From the NCBI RefSeq assembly GCF_018449725.1, contig NZ_JAAVVC010000008.1, positions 203,731-267,730 of the forward strand: DNA of 64,000 nucleotides, written 5' to 3'. The position numbers and the translations under genes are program-made. The stretch is from Pseudomonas sp. dw_612 (lineage in GTDB: Bacteria; Pseudomonadota; Gammaproteobacteria; Pseudomonadales; Pseudomonadaceae). Below the pieces are notes generated by a model. It did not search any database and was not told the origin of the DNA. It worked only from the letters and a program-made list of their open reading frames with translations. Of this stretch, positions 25,621 through 33,628 are shown one piece after another (within the stretch, counting starts at the first letter, position 1; every line of letters begins with the position of its first letter).

Positions 25621-26526
25621 ATGAGCGTGCATGAACTCAAGCGTCCGCCCAGCGCGGATTCTGCGCAATGGCAAGTCAAGGCGCCCCAGGCGTTGGAACA
25701 ATTGCGCCATTGGGGGCAGGTCAGTCCGTTGCACACGGCGCTGCGGCACAAGCGCCACGGCCAGTGGTGTGTCTGGCGCTGGATCGATGCCTTGCGCGAT
25801 GTTGAGCGCCTGGCCGATGGCTTGCGCCAGCAGGGCTTTACCGAAGATTCGCGGCTGGCCCTGAGCGGTGCTTTCGAACCCAACCTATTGCTGCTGGCGC
25901 TGGCGGCGAAGCACGTCGGCGGCGAAGTGCTGACCGTGCCCGACACCCTCGACGCCGAGACCCTGCACAAAGCGCTGTGGCGCAGCCGTCCGACTCACGC
26001 CTTTATCCAGGGCCGGCAAACCCGGCAGATGTGGCTCAACCACGGCCAAACCCTGCTGGACTTCACCGAACTGCTCGGCCCGGTAGAACCGCCGCAACGC
26101 CAGCGCCTCGGCCTCTGCGGCGCGCAACTCTGGAGCGAAGAGGGCACGCAATGGCAGGACGGCCTCAGCGTTCTGCTGGATCAATGGCTGGTCAGCGGCC
26201 AAGCCCTGGCCTTCCCGGAAAGTCCCGGCAGCGCCAGCCGTGATCGCCGGGAAGTCGCGCCGTCCGGGCTGCTGCTGTCCGCCGAACGCCTGCAACGCCT
26301 GGCCGACGAAATCGAAAGCCGTCTCGCCCCGCAAAACACCTGGCGCCGACGCCTGTGCGACTGGGCCATCGCCCACCCGGAAAAACCCCTGCAACGTCTG
26401 ATCAAAAACCGGGTTCGCCGACTGCTGGGCTTCCACAACCTGCATTTCATCTGGCAAGCCACCCGCACGCCCGGTGCTCAACCCGCGCCAACCTGGCTCG
26501 CCGAATTCAAACGGGACATCGCATGA
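25621..26526 (+). CDS. Truncated acyl-CoA synthetase-like protein without the AMP-binding core
   Basis: This 301-aa protein resembles the N-terminal part of AMP-dependent acyl-CoA synthetases (TWR-like WCVWRWIDALRDVERLADGLRQQGF split into two helices, then ALAAKHVGGEVLTVPDTLDAE). Its last third resembles their middle region (KPLQRLIKNRVRRLLGFHNLHF). The phosphate-binding loop (T/SSGTTGxPK) and the whole C-terminal domain are missing, so it should not adenylate. Full-length relatives of about 650 residues accompany branched-chain-type ABC importers in other bacteria. It overlaps the downstream ATPase gene by four bases, so it is kept in the operon. The role is unknown. Confidence 0.65.
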   Translation: MSVHELKRPPSADSAQWQVKAPQALEQLRHWGQVSPLHTALRHKRHGQWCVWRWIDALRDVERLADGLRQQGFTEDSRLALSGAFEPNLLLLALAAKHVGGEVLTVPDTLDAETLHKALWRSRPTHAFIQGRQTRQMWLNHGQTLLDFTELLGPVEPPQRQRLGLCGAQLWSEEGTQWQDGLSVLLDQWLVSGQALAFPESPGSASRDRREVAPSGLLLSAERLQRLADEIESRLAPQNTWRRRLCDWAIAHPEKPLQRLIKNRVRRLLGFHNLHFIWQATRTPGAQPAPTWLAEFKRDIA

Positions 26527-27299
26527 GCTCGACCGATTCCATCCTGCAAGTCAGCGGCATTTCCCTGTCGTTCAAAGGCGTGAAGGCGATCAACGACTTG
26601 TCCTTCGACGTACGCCGGGGCGAAATCTGCGCGCTGATCGGCCCCAACGGCGCGGGCAAAAGTTCGCTGCTCAACGTGCTGAACGGCGTGTACCGCTTCG
26701 ATGCCGGCTCGATCGTGTTCGAGCAGCAGCCATTCAAACGCATCGACCCGCTGAACGCCGCACGTCGGGGCATTGGTCGCACGTTCCAGAACAACGCGCT
26801 GTTCAAGAAAATGAGCGTGATCGACAACATCCTCACCGGCCTGTCCCGGCACCTGCGCAGCAGTTTCATCGAACAAGCCCTCAACCTGCCGCGCGCCCGG
26901 CGTGAAGCCGCAGACTTTCGCCAACAGGCCCAAGGCATTCTCGAATTCCTCGAACTGCAAGCCCACCGCGACGTGCCGGTGGGCAATTTGTCCTACGGCC
27001 TGCAAAAACGCGTGGAGCTGGGCCGCGCCTTGATCGCCGGCCCGCGCCTGTTGCTGCTCGACGAGCCGATGGCCGGGATGAACGCCGAAGAGAAACAGGA
27101 TATGGCGCGCTTTATCGCCGACATCAACCGCGACCTCGGCACCACCGTGGTGCTGATCGAACACGACATGAGCGTGGTCATGGGTCTGTCCGACCATGTG
27201 GTGGTGCTGGATTACGGGCGCAAGGTCGGCGACGGCACGCCCGCCGAAGTGCAGGCCGATCCCGAGGTGATCGCGGCGTATCTGGGAGTGGTGCACTGA
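26523..27299 (+). CDS. Branched-chain-type ABC transporter ATP-binding protein (LivG type)
   Basis: This 258-aa ABC ATPase has Walker A GPNGAGKSSLLN, the signature NLSYGLQKRVELGRALI (degenerate LSGGQ), Walker B LLLLDEPMAGMN and a switch histidine in VVLIEHDMSVV. The long insert after IGRTFQNNALF is typical of LivG. It starts at the ATG at 26523, overlapping the previous stop by four bases, and its stop overlaps the next start. It pairs with the LivF-type ATPase encoded at 30604. Confidence 0.92.
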   Translation: MSSTDSILQVSGISLSFKGVKAINDLSFDVRRGEICALIGPNGAGKSSLLNVLNGVYRFDAGSIVFEQQPFKRIDPLNAARRGIGRTFQNNALFKKMSVIDNILTGLSRHLRSSFIEQALNLPRARREAADFRQQAQGILEFLELQAHRDVPVGNLSYGLQKRVELGRALIAGPRLLLLDEPMAGMNAEEKQDMARFIADINRDLGTTVVLIEHDMSVVMGLSDHVVVLDYGRKVGDGTPAEVQADPEVIAAYLGVVH

Positions 27300-28180
27300 T
27301 GACGTTCTTCTTCGAAACCCTGCTTGGCGGCTTGCTCGCCGGGACCATGTATTCCCTGGTCGCGATCGGCTTCGTGCTGATCTACAAGGCCAGCGGCGTG
27401 TTCAATTTTGCCCAGGGCTCGATGCTGTTGTTCGCCGCGCTGACCTTCGTCAGCCTGCACGACCAGGGCGTGCCGTTTGCCTTGGCGTTGTTGCTGACGG
27501 TTGTAGTGATGATCATCGGCGCGCTGCTGATCGAACGCCTGGTGCTGCGGCCCTTGGTCAATCGTTCGCAGATCACCTTGTTTATGGCGACGCTGGGGCT
27601 GTCGTTCATCATTGAAGGCCTGGCCCAAGGGCTGATGGGTTCGCAAGTGCGGGCGCTGGACCTGGGCATTGACGACATACCAATTTTCATCGGCGGGATG
27701 ATGGTCAGTCAGTTCGACCTGATCGCCGCCGCTGCGGCCATCGTGCTGGTGACGGTGCTGGCGCTGCTGTTCAACAAAACCCGGATCGGCGTGTCCCTGC
27801 GCGCGGTGGCGGATGACACCACGGCCGCTCTGTCGATCGGTATCAACCTCAACCGCATCTGGCAGATCGTATGGGCGGTGGCCGGCATTGTCGGCCTGGT
27901 CGCCGGGTTGCTCTGGGGCGCGCGCCAAGGGGTGCAGTTTTCCCTGTCGCTGGTGGTGCTCAAAGCCTTGCCGGTGCTGATCATCGGCGGCTTCACCTCG
28001 ATTGGCGGGGCGATTGTCGGCGGGCTGATTGTCGGCGCGGCGGAGAACCTCGCCGAGGTCTACATCGGCCCGCTGATCGGCGGCGGCATCACCCCGTGGT
28101 TCGCTTACGTCCTGGCTTTGGTCTTCCTGTACATCCGTCCCGCCGGCCTGTTCGGCGAGCGCGCCATCGAGCGAGTCTGA
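27299..28180 (+). CDS. Branched-chain-type ABC transporter permease (LivH type)
   Basis: This 293-aa inner-membrane permease has about eight helices. Family landmarks are LLAGTMYSLVAIGFVLIYKA near the N-terminus, FNFAQGSMLLF, the coupling loop RAVADDTTAALSIGIN near residue 170, and IGGFTSIGGAIVGGLIVG near the C-terminus. It forms the translocation pore with the LivM-type protein encoded five bases downstream. Confidence 0.93.
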   Translation: MTFFFETLLGGLLAGTMYSLVAIGFVLIYKASGVFNFAQGSMLLFAALTFVSLHDQGVPFALALLLTVVVMIIGALLIERLVLRPLVNRSQITLFMATLGLSFIIEGLAQGLMGSQVRALDLGIDDIPIFIGGMMVSQFDLIAAAAAIVLVTVLALLFNKTRIGVSLRAVADDTTAALSIGINLNRIWQIVWAVAGIVGLVAGLLWGARQGVQFSLSLVVLKALPVLIIGGFTSIGGAIVGGLIVGAAENLAEVYIGPLIGGGITPWFAYVLALVFLYIRPAGLFGERAIERV

Positions 28181-28184
28181 ACCC

Positions 28185-29234
28185 ATGTCGACTTCCCTTA
28201 CCCGCGAAACCGCGCCGTCGGTGTTGGTCCAGCGTCGTGTGCCGTTTGGCCTGCTCGGTCTGTTGTTGATCGCCTTCGTCATCGTGCCGCTGACCGGCAA
28301 CGATTATTGGCTGAACGCGATTCTGATCCCGTTCCTCGTGCTGTCCCTGGCCGGGCTCGGCCTCAATCTGTTGACCGGTTACACCGGCCAGACCTCGGTC
28401 GGTGCGGCCGGATTCATGGCAGTCGGCGCATTTGCCACCTATGGATTTTTGCTGCGATTGCCTGAGCTGGGCTTGCCGGTTGCGCTGCTGGGCGGCGGCT
28501 TGATCAGCGCCGTGGTTGGTTTTGTCTTCGGCCTGCCCAGTTCGCGGATCAAGGGTTTTTACCTGATGGTCACCACGCTGGCCGCGCAATTCTTCCTCGA
28601 ATGGCTGTTCGTCAAATTCCCCTGGTTCTACAACTACGGTTCATCCGGGACCATTTCCGCGCCGAAACTGGCGCTGTTCGGCCATGACCTGAACACGCCG
28701 GTCGGGCGTTATTTGCTGACCCTGACCACGGTGCTGTTGTTGACCTGGGTCGCGGTGAACCTGGTGAAAAGCCAGATCGGCCGCAACTGGATGGCGATCC
28801 GTGACATGGACACCGCAGCCGCCGTGATCGGCATCCCGGTGGTGCGCTACAAACACCTGGCCTTCGCCGTCAGCTCGTTCTACCTCGGCATCGCCGGGGC
28901 GCTGTGGGCCTTCGCGTACTTGGGCACCGCCAGCGCCAGCAGCTTCGATATCAATCGCTCCTTCCAGATCCTGTTCATCATCATTATCGGCGGCATGGGC
29001 AGCATCGCCGGCAACTTCGTCGGCGCGGCGTTTATCAGCCTGCTGCCGATCCTGCTCAGCCACGCCGGACAAGCCTTGTTCGGCGGCGCGGTGGACGCGG
29101 GGCAATTGCAGAACCTGCAAAAAATCATCTTCGGCGTGTTGATCATCCTGTTCCTGATCAAGGAACCGGAAGGGCTGATTCGCCTGCTGGGCAACCTTCG
29201 TGAACGGCTGAGTCACTGGCCGCTGCGCTTCTGA
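28185..29234 (+). CDS. Branched-chain-type ABC transporter permease (LivM type)
   Basis: This 349-aa permease has about ten helices. It has the LivM landmarks GLGLNLLTGYTGQTSVGAAG, PSSRIKGFYLMVTTLAAQF, the coupling loop MAIRDMDTAAAVIGIPV and IIIGGMGSIAGNFVGAAFI. It is the partner of the LivH-type subunit. The N-terminal 25 residues are soluble. The gene lies between the LivH and binding-protein genes in one transcription unit. Confidence 0.93.
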   Translation: MSTSLTRETAPSVLVQRRVPFGLLGLLLIAFVIVPLTGNDYWLNAILIPFLVLSLAGLGLNLLTGYTGQTSVGAAGFMAVGAFATYGFLLRLPELGLPVALLGGGLISAVVGFVFGLPSSRIKGFYLMVTTLAAQFFLEWLFVKFPWFYNYGSSGTISAPKLALFGHDLNTPVGRYLLTLTTVLLLTWVAVNLVKSQIGRNWMAIRDMDTAAAVIGIPVVRYKHLAFAVSSFYLGIAGALWAFAYLGTASASSFDINRSFQILFIIIIGGMGSIAGNFVGAAFISLLPILLSHAGQALFGGAVDAGQLQNLQKIIFGVLIILFLIKEPEGLIRLLGNLRERLSHWPLRF

Positions 29235-29259
29235 ATTCCTCACCTATTAGAGAGACAAC

Positions 29260-30600
29260 ATGCGTGCATCCTTGAAACGTTCCCTGCTTGGCGCCGCTCT
29301 GACGCTGGCGGTTTTCGGCACTGCGGTGCCAGTGGTCCAGGCCTCGCCGGACCAGCAGTTCTTCCCGTTGGCGACCTATCGCGTGGGCGCCTACGCCTCC
29401 AGCGGCGTACAGGTGTGGGCGGGCATGCTCGATTACCTGAACTACATCAACGAGGTGGAAGGCGGGATCAACGGCGTCAAACTGGTCTGGCAGGAATGCG
29501 AAACCGAGTGGACGGCGGAGAAGGGCATCGAGTGCTATGAGCGCTTCAAGAAAGGCCTGGACGGCGCGCCAGTGGCGATCTATGCCCCCAACGGCGCCCC
29601 GGCGGCGTATGCCCTGAGTGAGCGCGCGGAAGTCGATAAAATCCCGCTGATCACCCTCGGCTACGGCCGCACCGAAGCCACCGACGGCACGGTGTTCCCA
29701 TACAACTTTCCGGTGATGCTGACCTTCTACAGCGAGGCGTCGAGCCTGATCAACTACATCGCCCAACGCGAGGGCGGCTTCGACAAACTCAAGGGCAAGA
29801 AAATCGCCACGGTCTACCACGACTCGGCGTACGGTCGCGAAACCCTCGGCCCGTTGAAGCTGTTGGCCGAGAAGTACGGCTTTGAAAACATTCAGATTCC
29901 GGTGGCCGATCCGGGCAACGAACAATCGTCGCAATGGCGGCAGATTCGCCAGCTCAACCCGGATTGGGTGTTCCTGCGCACCTGGGGCGTGTCCACGCCG
30001 GTGGCGGTCAAGACTGCTGCGCGTTTCGGCTTCCCGGTGGACCATATCGTCGGTGACATCTGGGCCAGTTCCAGCGAAGACGTGTTGCCCGCCGGTGCCG
30101 CCGCCAAAGGCTACCTGGCGTTGACGCCATACCCGGCTGGCACCGATTTCGAGATCCACAAACGCCTCAAGCAATACATCCTCGACAAGGGTAAGAGCGA
30201 CCTCAAGGACCTGAAGAATTTCGGCAGCGTCTACTACAACTCCGGGCTGGTGAATGCCGCCGTCATGGTCGAGGCGATCCGCACTGCCCAGGGCAAGTTT
30301 GGCAAACGTCCGCTCAACGGCGAAGAAGGTCGTTGGGGCCTGGAGCACTTGAACATCGATGACACACGGCTCAAGGACATGGGCTATTTCGGGCTGATGC
30401 AGAACCTCAAGTTGTCCTGCAAGGATCACGAGGGCGGCGGTTCGGCGCGGGTGCAGCAGTGGGACGGTGCGAACTGGACGCTGATCAGCGACTGGATTGC
30501 GGCGGATCGCGCCTTGTTGCGGCCGTTGATCGATGAAAAATCCGCCGCGTTTGCCAAGGAAAAAGGCCTGACGCCACGCACCTGCACCGGGGATGAATAA
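29260..30600 (+). CDS. Branched-chain-type ABC transporter substrate-binding protein
   Basis: This 446-aa protein has a signal peptide of about 28 residues (FGTAVPVVQA) and a type 1 periplasmic binding fold (Peripla_BP_6). Landmarks are YASSGVQVWAGMLDYLNYIN, INGVKLVWQECETEW, the hinge-region PLITLGYGRTEATDG and VYHDSAYGRETLGPLK. The family binds amino acids, amides and aromatic or sulfur-containing acids. The flanking sulfur monooxygenases suggest an organosulfur ligand here. The gene sits between the permeases and the LivF-type ATPase. Confidence 0.9.
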   Translation: MRASLKRSLLGAALTLAVFGTAVPVVQASPDQQFFPLATYRVGAYASSGVQVWAGMLDYLNYINEVEGGINGVKLVWQECETEWTAEKGIECYERFKKGLDGAPVAIYAPNGAPAAYALSERAEVDKIPLITLGYGRTEATDGTVFPYNFPVMLTFYSEASSLINYIAQREGGFDKLKGKKIATVYHDSAYGRETLGPLKLLAEKYGFENIQIPVADPGNEQSSQWRQIRQLNPDWVFLRTWGVSTPVAVKTAARFGFPVDHIVGDIWASSSEDVLPAGAAAKGYLALTPYPAGTDFEIHKRLKQYILDKGKSDLKDLKNFGSVYYNSGLVNAAVMVEAIRTAQGKFGKRPLNGEEGRWGLEHLNIDDTRLKDMGYFGLMQNLKLSCKDHEGGGSARVQQWDGANWTLISDWIAADRALLRPLIDEKSAAFAKEKGLTPRTCTGDE

Positions 30601-30603
30601 GCC

Positions 30604-31371
30604 ATGAGCCACGCCGCCACGGATAACGCCGCGCAGCAGTTGTTGCAGGTCAAGGACATCGAAGTGATCTACGACGGCGCGATCCTGGCCGTGGCCGGGG
30701 TGTCGCTGACGGTGCCCAAGGGCGGCATCGTTGCGTTGCTCGGGGCCAACGGCGCGGGCAAAAGCACCACGCTCAAGGCGATTTCCGGGTTGGTGCGGGC
30801 CGAACGGGCGGAGGTCAGTCGCGGCAGCATCGAGTTTCTCGGGCGCGATACGGCCGGCGTCGATCCGAGCGTGCGGGTGCGCCAGGGCATGGTGCATGTG
30901 CTGGAGGGCCGACACGTGTTCCCGCAACTGACGGTGGAGGACAACCTGCGCAGCGGCGGGTTTGTCCGGCGCTTGAGTCGCCAGGACCTGGCCCGGGACC
31001 TAGAGCGGATCTACGCCTGGTTCCCCCGTCTGAAAACCAAGCGCAAAACCCAGGCCGGACTGACCTCCGGTGGCGAGCAGCAGATGGTCGCCATCGGCCG
31101 GGCGTTGATGACACGTCCTACTTTGGTACTGCTCGACGAACCTTCCATGGGTTTGGCGCCTATTATCGTCCAGGAGATTTTCGAGATCGTCGCCCAGCTC
31201 AATCGCGATGAGCAGGTGAGCTTCCTGATTGCCGAGCAAAACATTAATGTGGCGCTCAAGTACGCGTCCCAGGCCTATGTGCTCGATACCGGGCGCGTGG
31301 TGTTGTCCGGAACAGCCGAAGAACTGCTGGCCCGAGGCGATTTGCACGACTTTTATCTAGGCAAACATTGA
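30604..31371 (+). CDS. Branched-chain-type ABC transporter ATP-binding protein (LivF type)
   Basis: This 255-aa ABC ATPase has Walker A GANGAGKSTTLKAI, the signature TSGGEQQMVAIGRALM, Walker B LVLLDEPSMGLAP and a final glutamine-based switch FLIAEQNINVAL, typical of LivF. The N-terminal extension of about 15 residues before LLQVKDIEVIYDGA is short. It starts three bases after the binding-protein stop. Confidence 0.92.
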   Translation: MSHAATDNAAQQLLQVKDIEVIYDGAILAVAGVSLTVPKGGIVALLGANGAGKSTTLKAISGLVRAERAEVSRGSIEFLGRDTAGVDPSVRVRQGMVHVLEGRHVFPQLTVEDNLRSGGFVRRLSRQDLARDLERIYAWFPRLKTKRKTQAGLTSGGEQQMVAIGRALMTRPTLVLLDEPSMGLAPIIVQEIFEIVAQLNRDEQVSFLIAEQNINVALKYASQAYVLDTGRVVLSGTAEELLARGDLHDFYLGKH

Positions 31372-31384
31372 CCGTGAGAACGCC

Positions 31385-32857
31385 ATGAACCAAACCTCCA
31401 GCGGACAGGCGACCGACGCCATCCGCCACGCAGACATCCTGATCATTGGCGGCGGCCTTAGCGGCGCGATGCTGGCGGCGCAATTGTTGCGTTTGCCCGG
31501 CAAGCGCTCGCTGCTGGTGATCGAGCCCCGCGCCGAACTGGGTCGGGGCGAGGCCTACAGCGCGGTCGAGTTGGGCCACACGCTGAACGGCAACGCGGCG
31601 CGGATGAGTGTCGACCCGGACAACGCCGATGACCTGACGCAATGGTTGACTGAATACATCGCGGCGGGTGGCTGGCCGGAGTCTGACGAACAACATGTGT
31701 CGATCAGCGAATTGTTTCCGCCGAGGGGGATTTTTGGCCTGTATGTGCAGCAGCGTTTGGCTGAGGCGCAAACTGCTGGGGCGTTGAACGGTTCGACGGT
31801 CGAGCACGTGCGGGCCGAGGTGGTGGACCTGCAAACGCTCGACGATTCAGTGCGACTGACCTTGAGTGACGGTCAACACTTGCAGGGCGCTTTTGCGGTG
31901 TTGGCCACGGGGATGTTCCCCGCCGCGCGCACGCCGCAGACCGAATCCAGCGGTTTGAACGCGGCGGCGCTGGACCCGTGGGATGTCGCCGCCATGCGCC
32001 AACTCGACCCGCAATCCACGGTGCTGATCATCGGTTCGGGACTGACCATGGTCGATGCCGTGGTATCGCTGGAACAGGCCGGGCATCGCGGGCCGATCGA
32101 AGTGTTTTCCCGGCATGGGTTGCTGCCCCATGTACGACGGCAGCCGCCGGTTTGGGTGGACTTTCTCGCCGAGGATCACAGCATTCGCACACCGCGTCAG
32201 TTGCTGCGGGAATTGCGTCGGCACTGTAAGGACGCCGTCGCCCAAGGCATCGACTGGCAATCGCCGCTCGACACGGTACGGGCGCACATCGGCCGGTTGT
32301 GGAACCAGGCGACGGACGTCCAGCGTCGGCAGTTTGTGCGGCATGTGCGGCCATGGTGGGAGAGTCATCACCATCGCTCGCCGCCGTTAAGCGCGGAATT
32401 GGTGGAGCGGTTGCACGGGGAAGGGCGGTTGCGGATTCAGGCGGCGTCGTTCAAAGGCTTGGCGCCTTCTTCGAGCAGCGAAGTGAGCATTCGTATCCGC
32501 CGCCGTGGCGCAGCGGAAACGGTGATCGTCAGCGGCGCGGCGTTGATCAATTCCAGCGGCATCGAATACGACTGGCGCCGGGTCGCCCGGCCGCTGCCAC
32601 AGCAATTGCTCGCGCGCGGACTGATCAAGCCGGGGCCGTTGGCGCTGGGAATTGCGGCGGCGGTGGATGGCGCGGTCGTGGACGCTGAAGGGCAGGTCGC
32701 CCAACGGCTATTCGCCATGGGCCCGCCGCTGCGTGGCATGTGGTGGGAGAGCACGGCGGTGACGGATGTGGCGAGTCAGGCGAAGGCCTTGGCGGCGCGG
32801 CTGGCCGTAGCAGCTGCCGCGCCTGCGAGGCTGCGTTCGGCGGCGAAGCCGTCGTAA
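31385..32857 (+). CDS. FAD/NAD(P)-binding protein (NAD_binding_9 type)
   Basis: This 490-aa flavoprotein has an N-terminal Rossmann motif ADILIIGGGLSGAMLAAQLL, an HTLNGNAARMSVDP stretch, a middle ATGMFPAAR motif and a second nucleotide site VLIIGSGLTMVDAVVSLE near residue 217. This is the FAD-NAD(P)-binding family, often found with transport and sulfur genes, of unknown reaction. It could supply electrons or process the imported compound. The last 16 codons lie inside a class B inverted repeat, which supplies the C-terminus APARLRSAAKPS and the stop codon, so the original end of the protein may have been replaced. Confidence 0.82.
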   Translation: MNQTSSGQATDAIRHADILIIGGGLSGAMLAAQLLRLPGKRSLLVIEPRAELGRGEAYSAVELGHTLNGNAARMSVDPDNADDLTQWLTEYIAAGGWPESDEQHVSISELFPPRGIFGLYVQQRLAEAQTAGALNGSTVEHVRAEVVDLQTLDDSVRLTLSDGQHLQGAFAVLATGMFPAARTPQTESSGLNAAALDPWDVAAMRQLDPQSTVLIIGSGLTMVDAVVSLEQAGHRGPIEVFSRHGLLPHVRRQPPVWVDFLAEDHSIRTPRQLLRELRRHCKDAVAQGIDWQSPLDTVRAHIGRLWNQATDVQRRQFVRHVRPWWESHHHRSPPLSAELVERLHGEGRLRIQAASFKGLAPSSSSEVSIRIRRRGAAETVIVSGAALINSSGIEYDWRRVARPLPQQLLARGLIKPGPLALGIAAAVDGAVVDAEGQVAQRLFAMGPPLRGMWWESTAVTDVASQAKALAARLAVAAAAPARLRSAAKPS

Positions 32858-32952
32858 AATCAGCGACCTCGGTGTATCAAAATGACCGTGCCTGGAGGGT
32901 TTACGACGGCGGCGCCGCCGAACGCCGCCTCGCGCTGCTCGGCAGCTGCTAC
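32807..32952. repeat. Class B long inverted repeat overlapping the end of the FAD protein gene
   Basis: The 5' arm begins GTAGCAGCTGCCGCGCC at 32807, inside the coding sequence. The 3' arm ends at 32952, and the two match over about 52 bases with several mismatches. The core (about 32860-32900) resembles that of the copy at 62252 (GACCGTGCCTGG versus GACCTCGTGCCC, then TTTACGAC in both). Confidence 0.8.
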
Positions 32953-32960
32953 AACGAGAA

Positions 32961-32996
32961 AACCCCGGGTAGATTGGATCTACCCGGGGTTTTTTG
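32961..32996. terminator. Strong hairpin terminator, likely bidirectional
   Basis: AACCCCGGGTAGAT pairs with the following ATCTACCCGGGGTT around a very short loop, with TTTTTT after it on the plus strand and AAAA before it. It ends the organosulfur operon on the plus strand and probably also the gene at 33013 on the minus strand. Confidence 0.9.
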
Positions 32997-33012
32997 TGTC
33001 AGCCGCATAAAC

Positions 33013-33258
33013 TCAAGAATCAATACGCTGATACTTCGAACCGAACTCAGGGCGGTTTTCAGCCACGTAGAGTTTGGCTTGTTCGGCGTTTTGCTGCACG
33101 TTGACGCTGCCTTTGCGTTCGGTGTCGATGCTGACGCTGTTGACGTTCTGGGTGGCTGGCTGGCCGACTTTTACGGCAGCGAGGGTTTGTGGTGTTGCGT
33201 AAGCCGAAGTGGCGCCAAGGACGGTAAGGGCAAGGGTAAGGCCGATGATGCTTTTCAT
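33013..33258 (-). CDS. Small exported protein with C-terminal AENRPEFGSKYQR motif
   Basis: This 81-aa protein has a clear signal peptide (MKSIIGLTLALTVLGATSAYA, cleaved near residue 21). The mature part is about 60 residues: QTLAAVKVGQPATQNVNSVS, IDTERKGSVNVQQNAEQAKL and a tail YVAENRPEFGSKYQRIDS. The tail matches the tail of the repeat protein encoded at 33629. The ATG at 33258 marks the start of the signal peptide; the open frame extends upstream to 33327 without support. The function is unknown. The small size and signal peptide suggest a periplasmic or secreted role. Confidence 0.75.
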   Translation of the reverse strand: MKSIIGLTLALTVLGATSAYATPQTLAAVKVGQPATQNVNSVSIDTERKGSVNVQQNAEQAKLYVAENRPEFGSKYQRIDS

Positions 33259-33370
33259 GATGTTGCTCCAGAGTGGGGGAAGAAGATGTCGCCACTCTAG
33301 TGCTGGAACGCGAGGATGAAAAAACACCCTTGCGCATAGTCGATATCAAGAGCGTTGATTCATGCACGAC

Positions 33371-33603
33371 CCCTTGTGGGAGCGGGCTTGCTCGCGAAGG
33401 CTGCCTGACATTCAGCAAAGATGTCGCCTGTTACACCGCTTTCGCGAGCAAGCCCGCTCCCACAATTGATAGGCGTTGAGCGCATTATTTGTGCCTGGCA
33501 CATAACCCCTGTGGGAGCGAGCTTGCTCGCGATGAGGGCATCACATTCAACATCTCTATTGACTGTCTGGCCGCCATCGCGAGCAAGCTCGCTCCCACAG
33601 GGG
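33371..33603. repeat. REP cluster of four copies between the two AENRPEFGSKYQR genes
   Basis: Four REPs alternate in orientation at about 33371, 33437, 33507 and 33571, forming two inverted pairs. They fill most of the gap 33259-33628 and separate the two related small genes. I see no gene in the gap. Confidence 0.88.
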
Positions 33604-33628
33604 ATCTAGCTTGTGCTGTGGATCGTGA

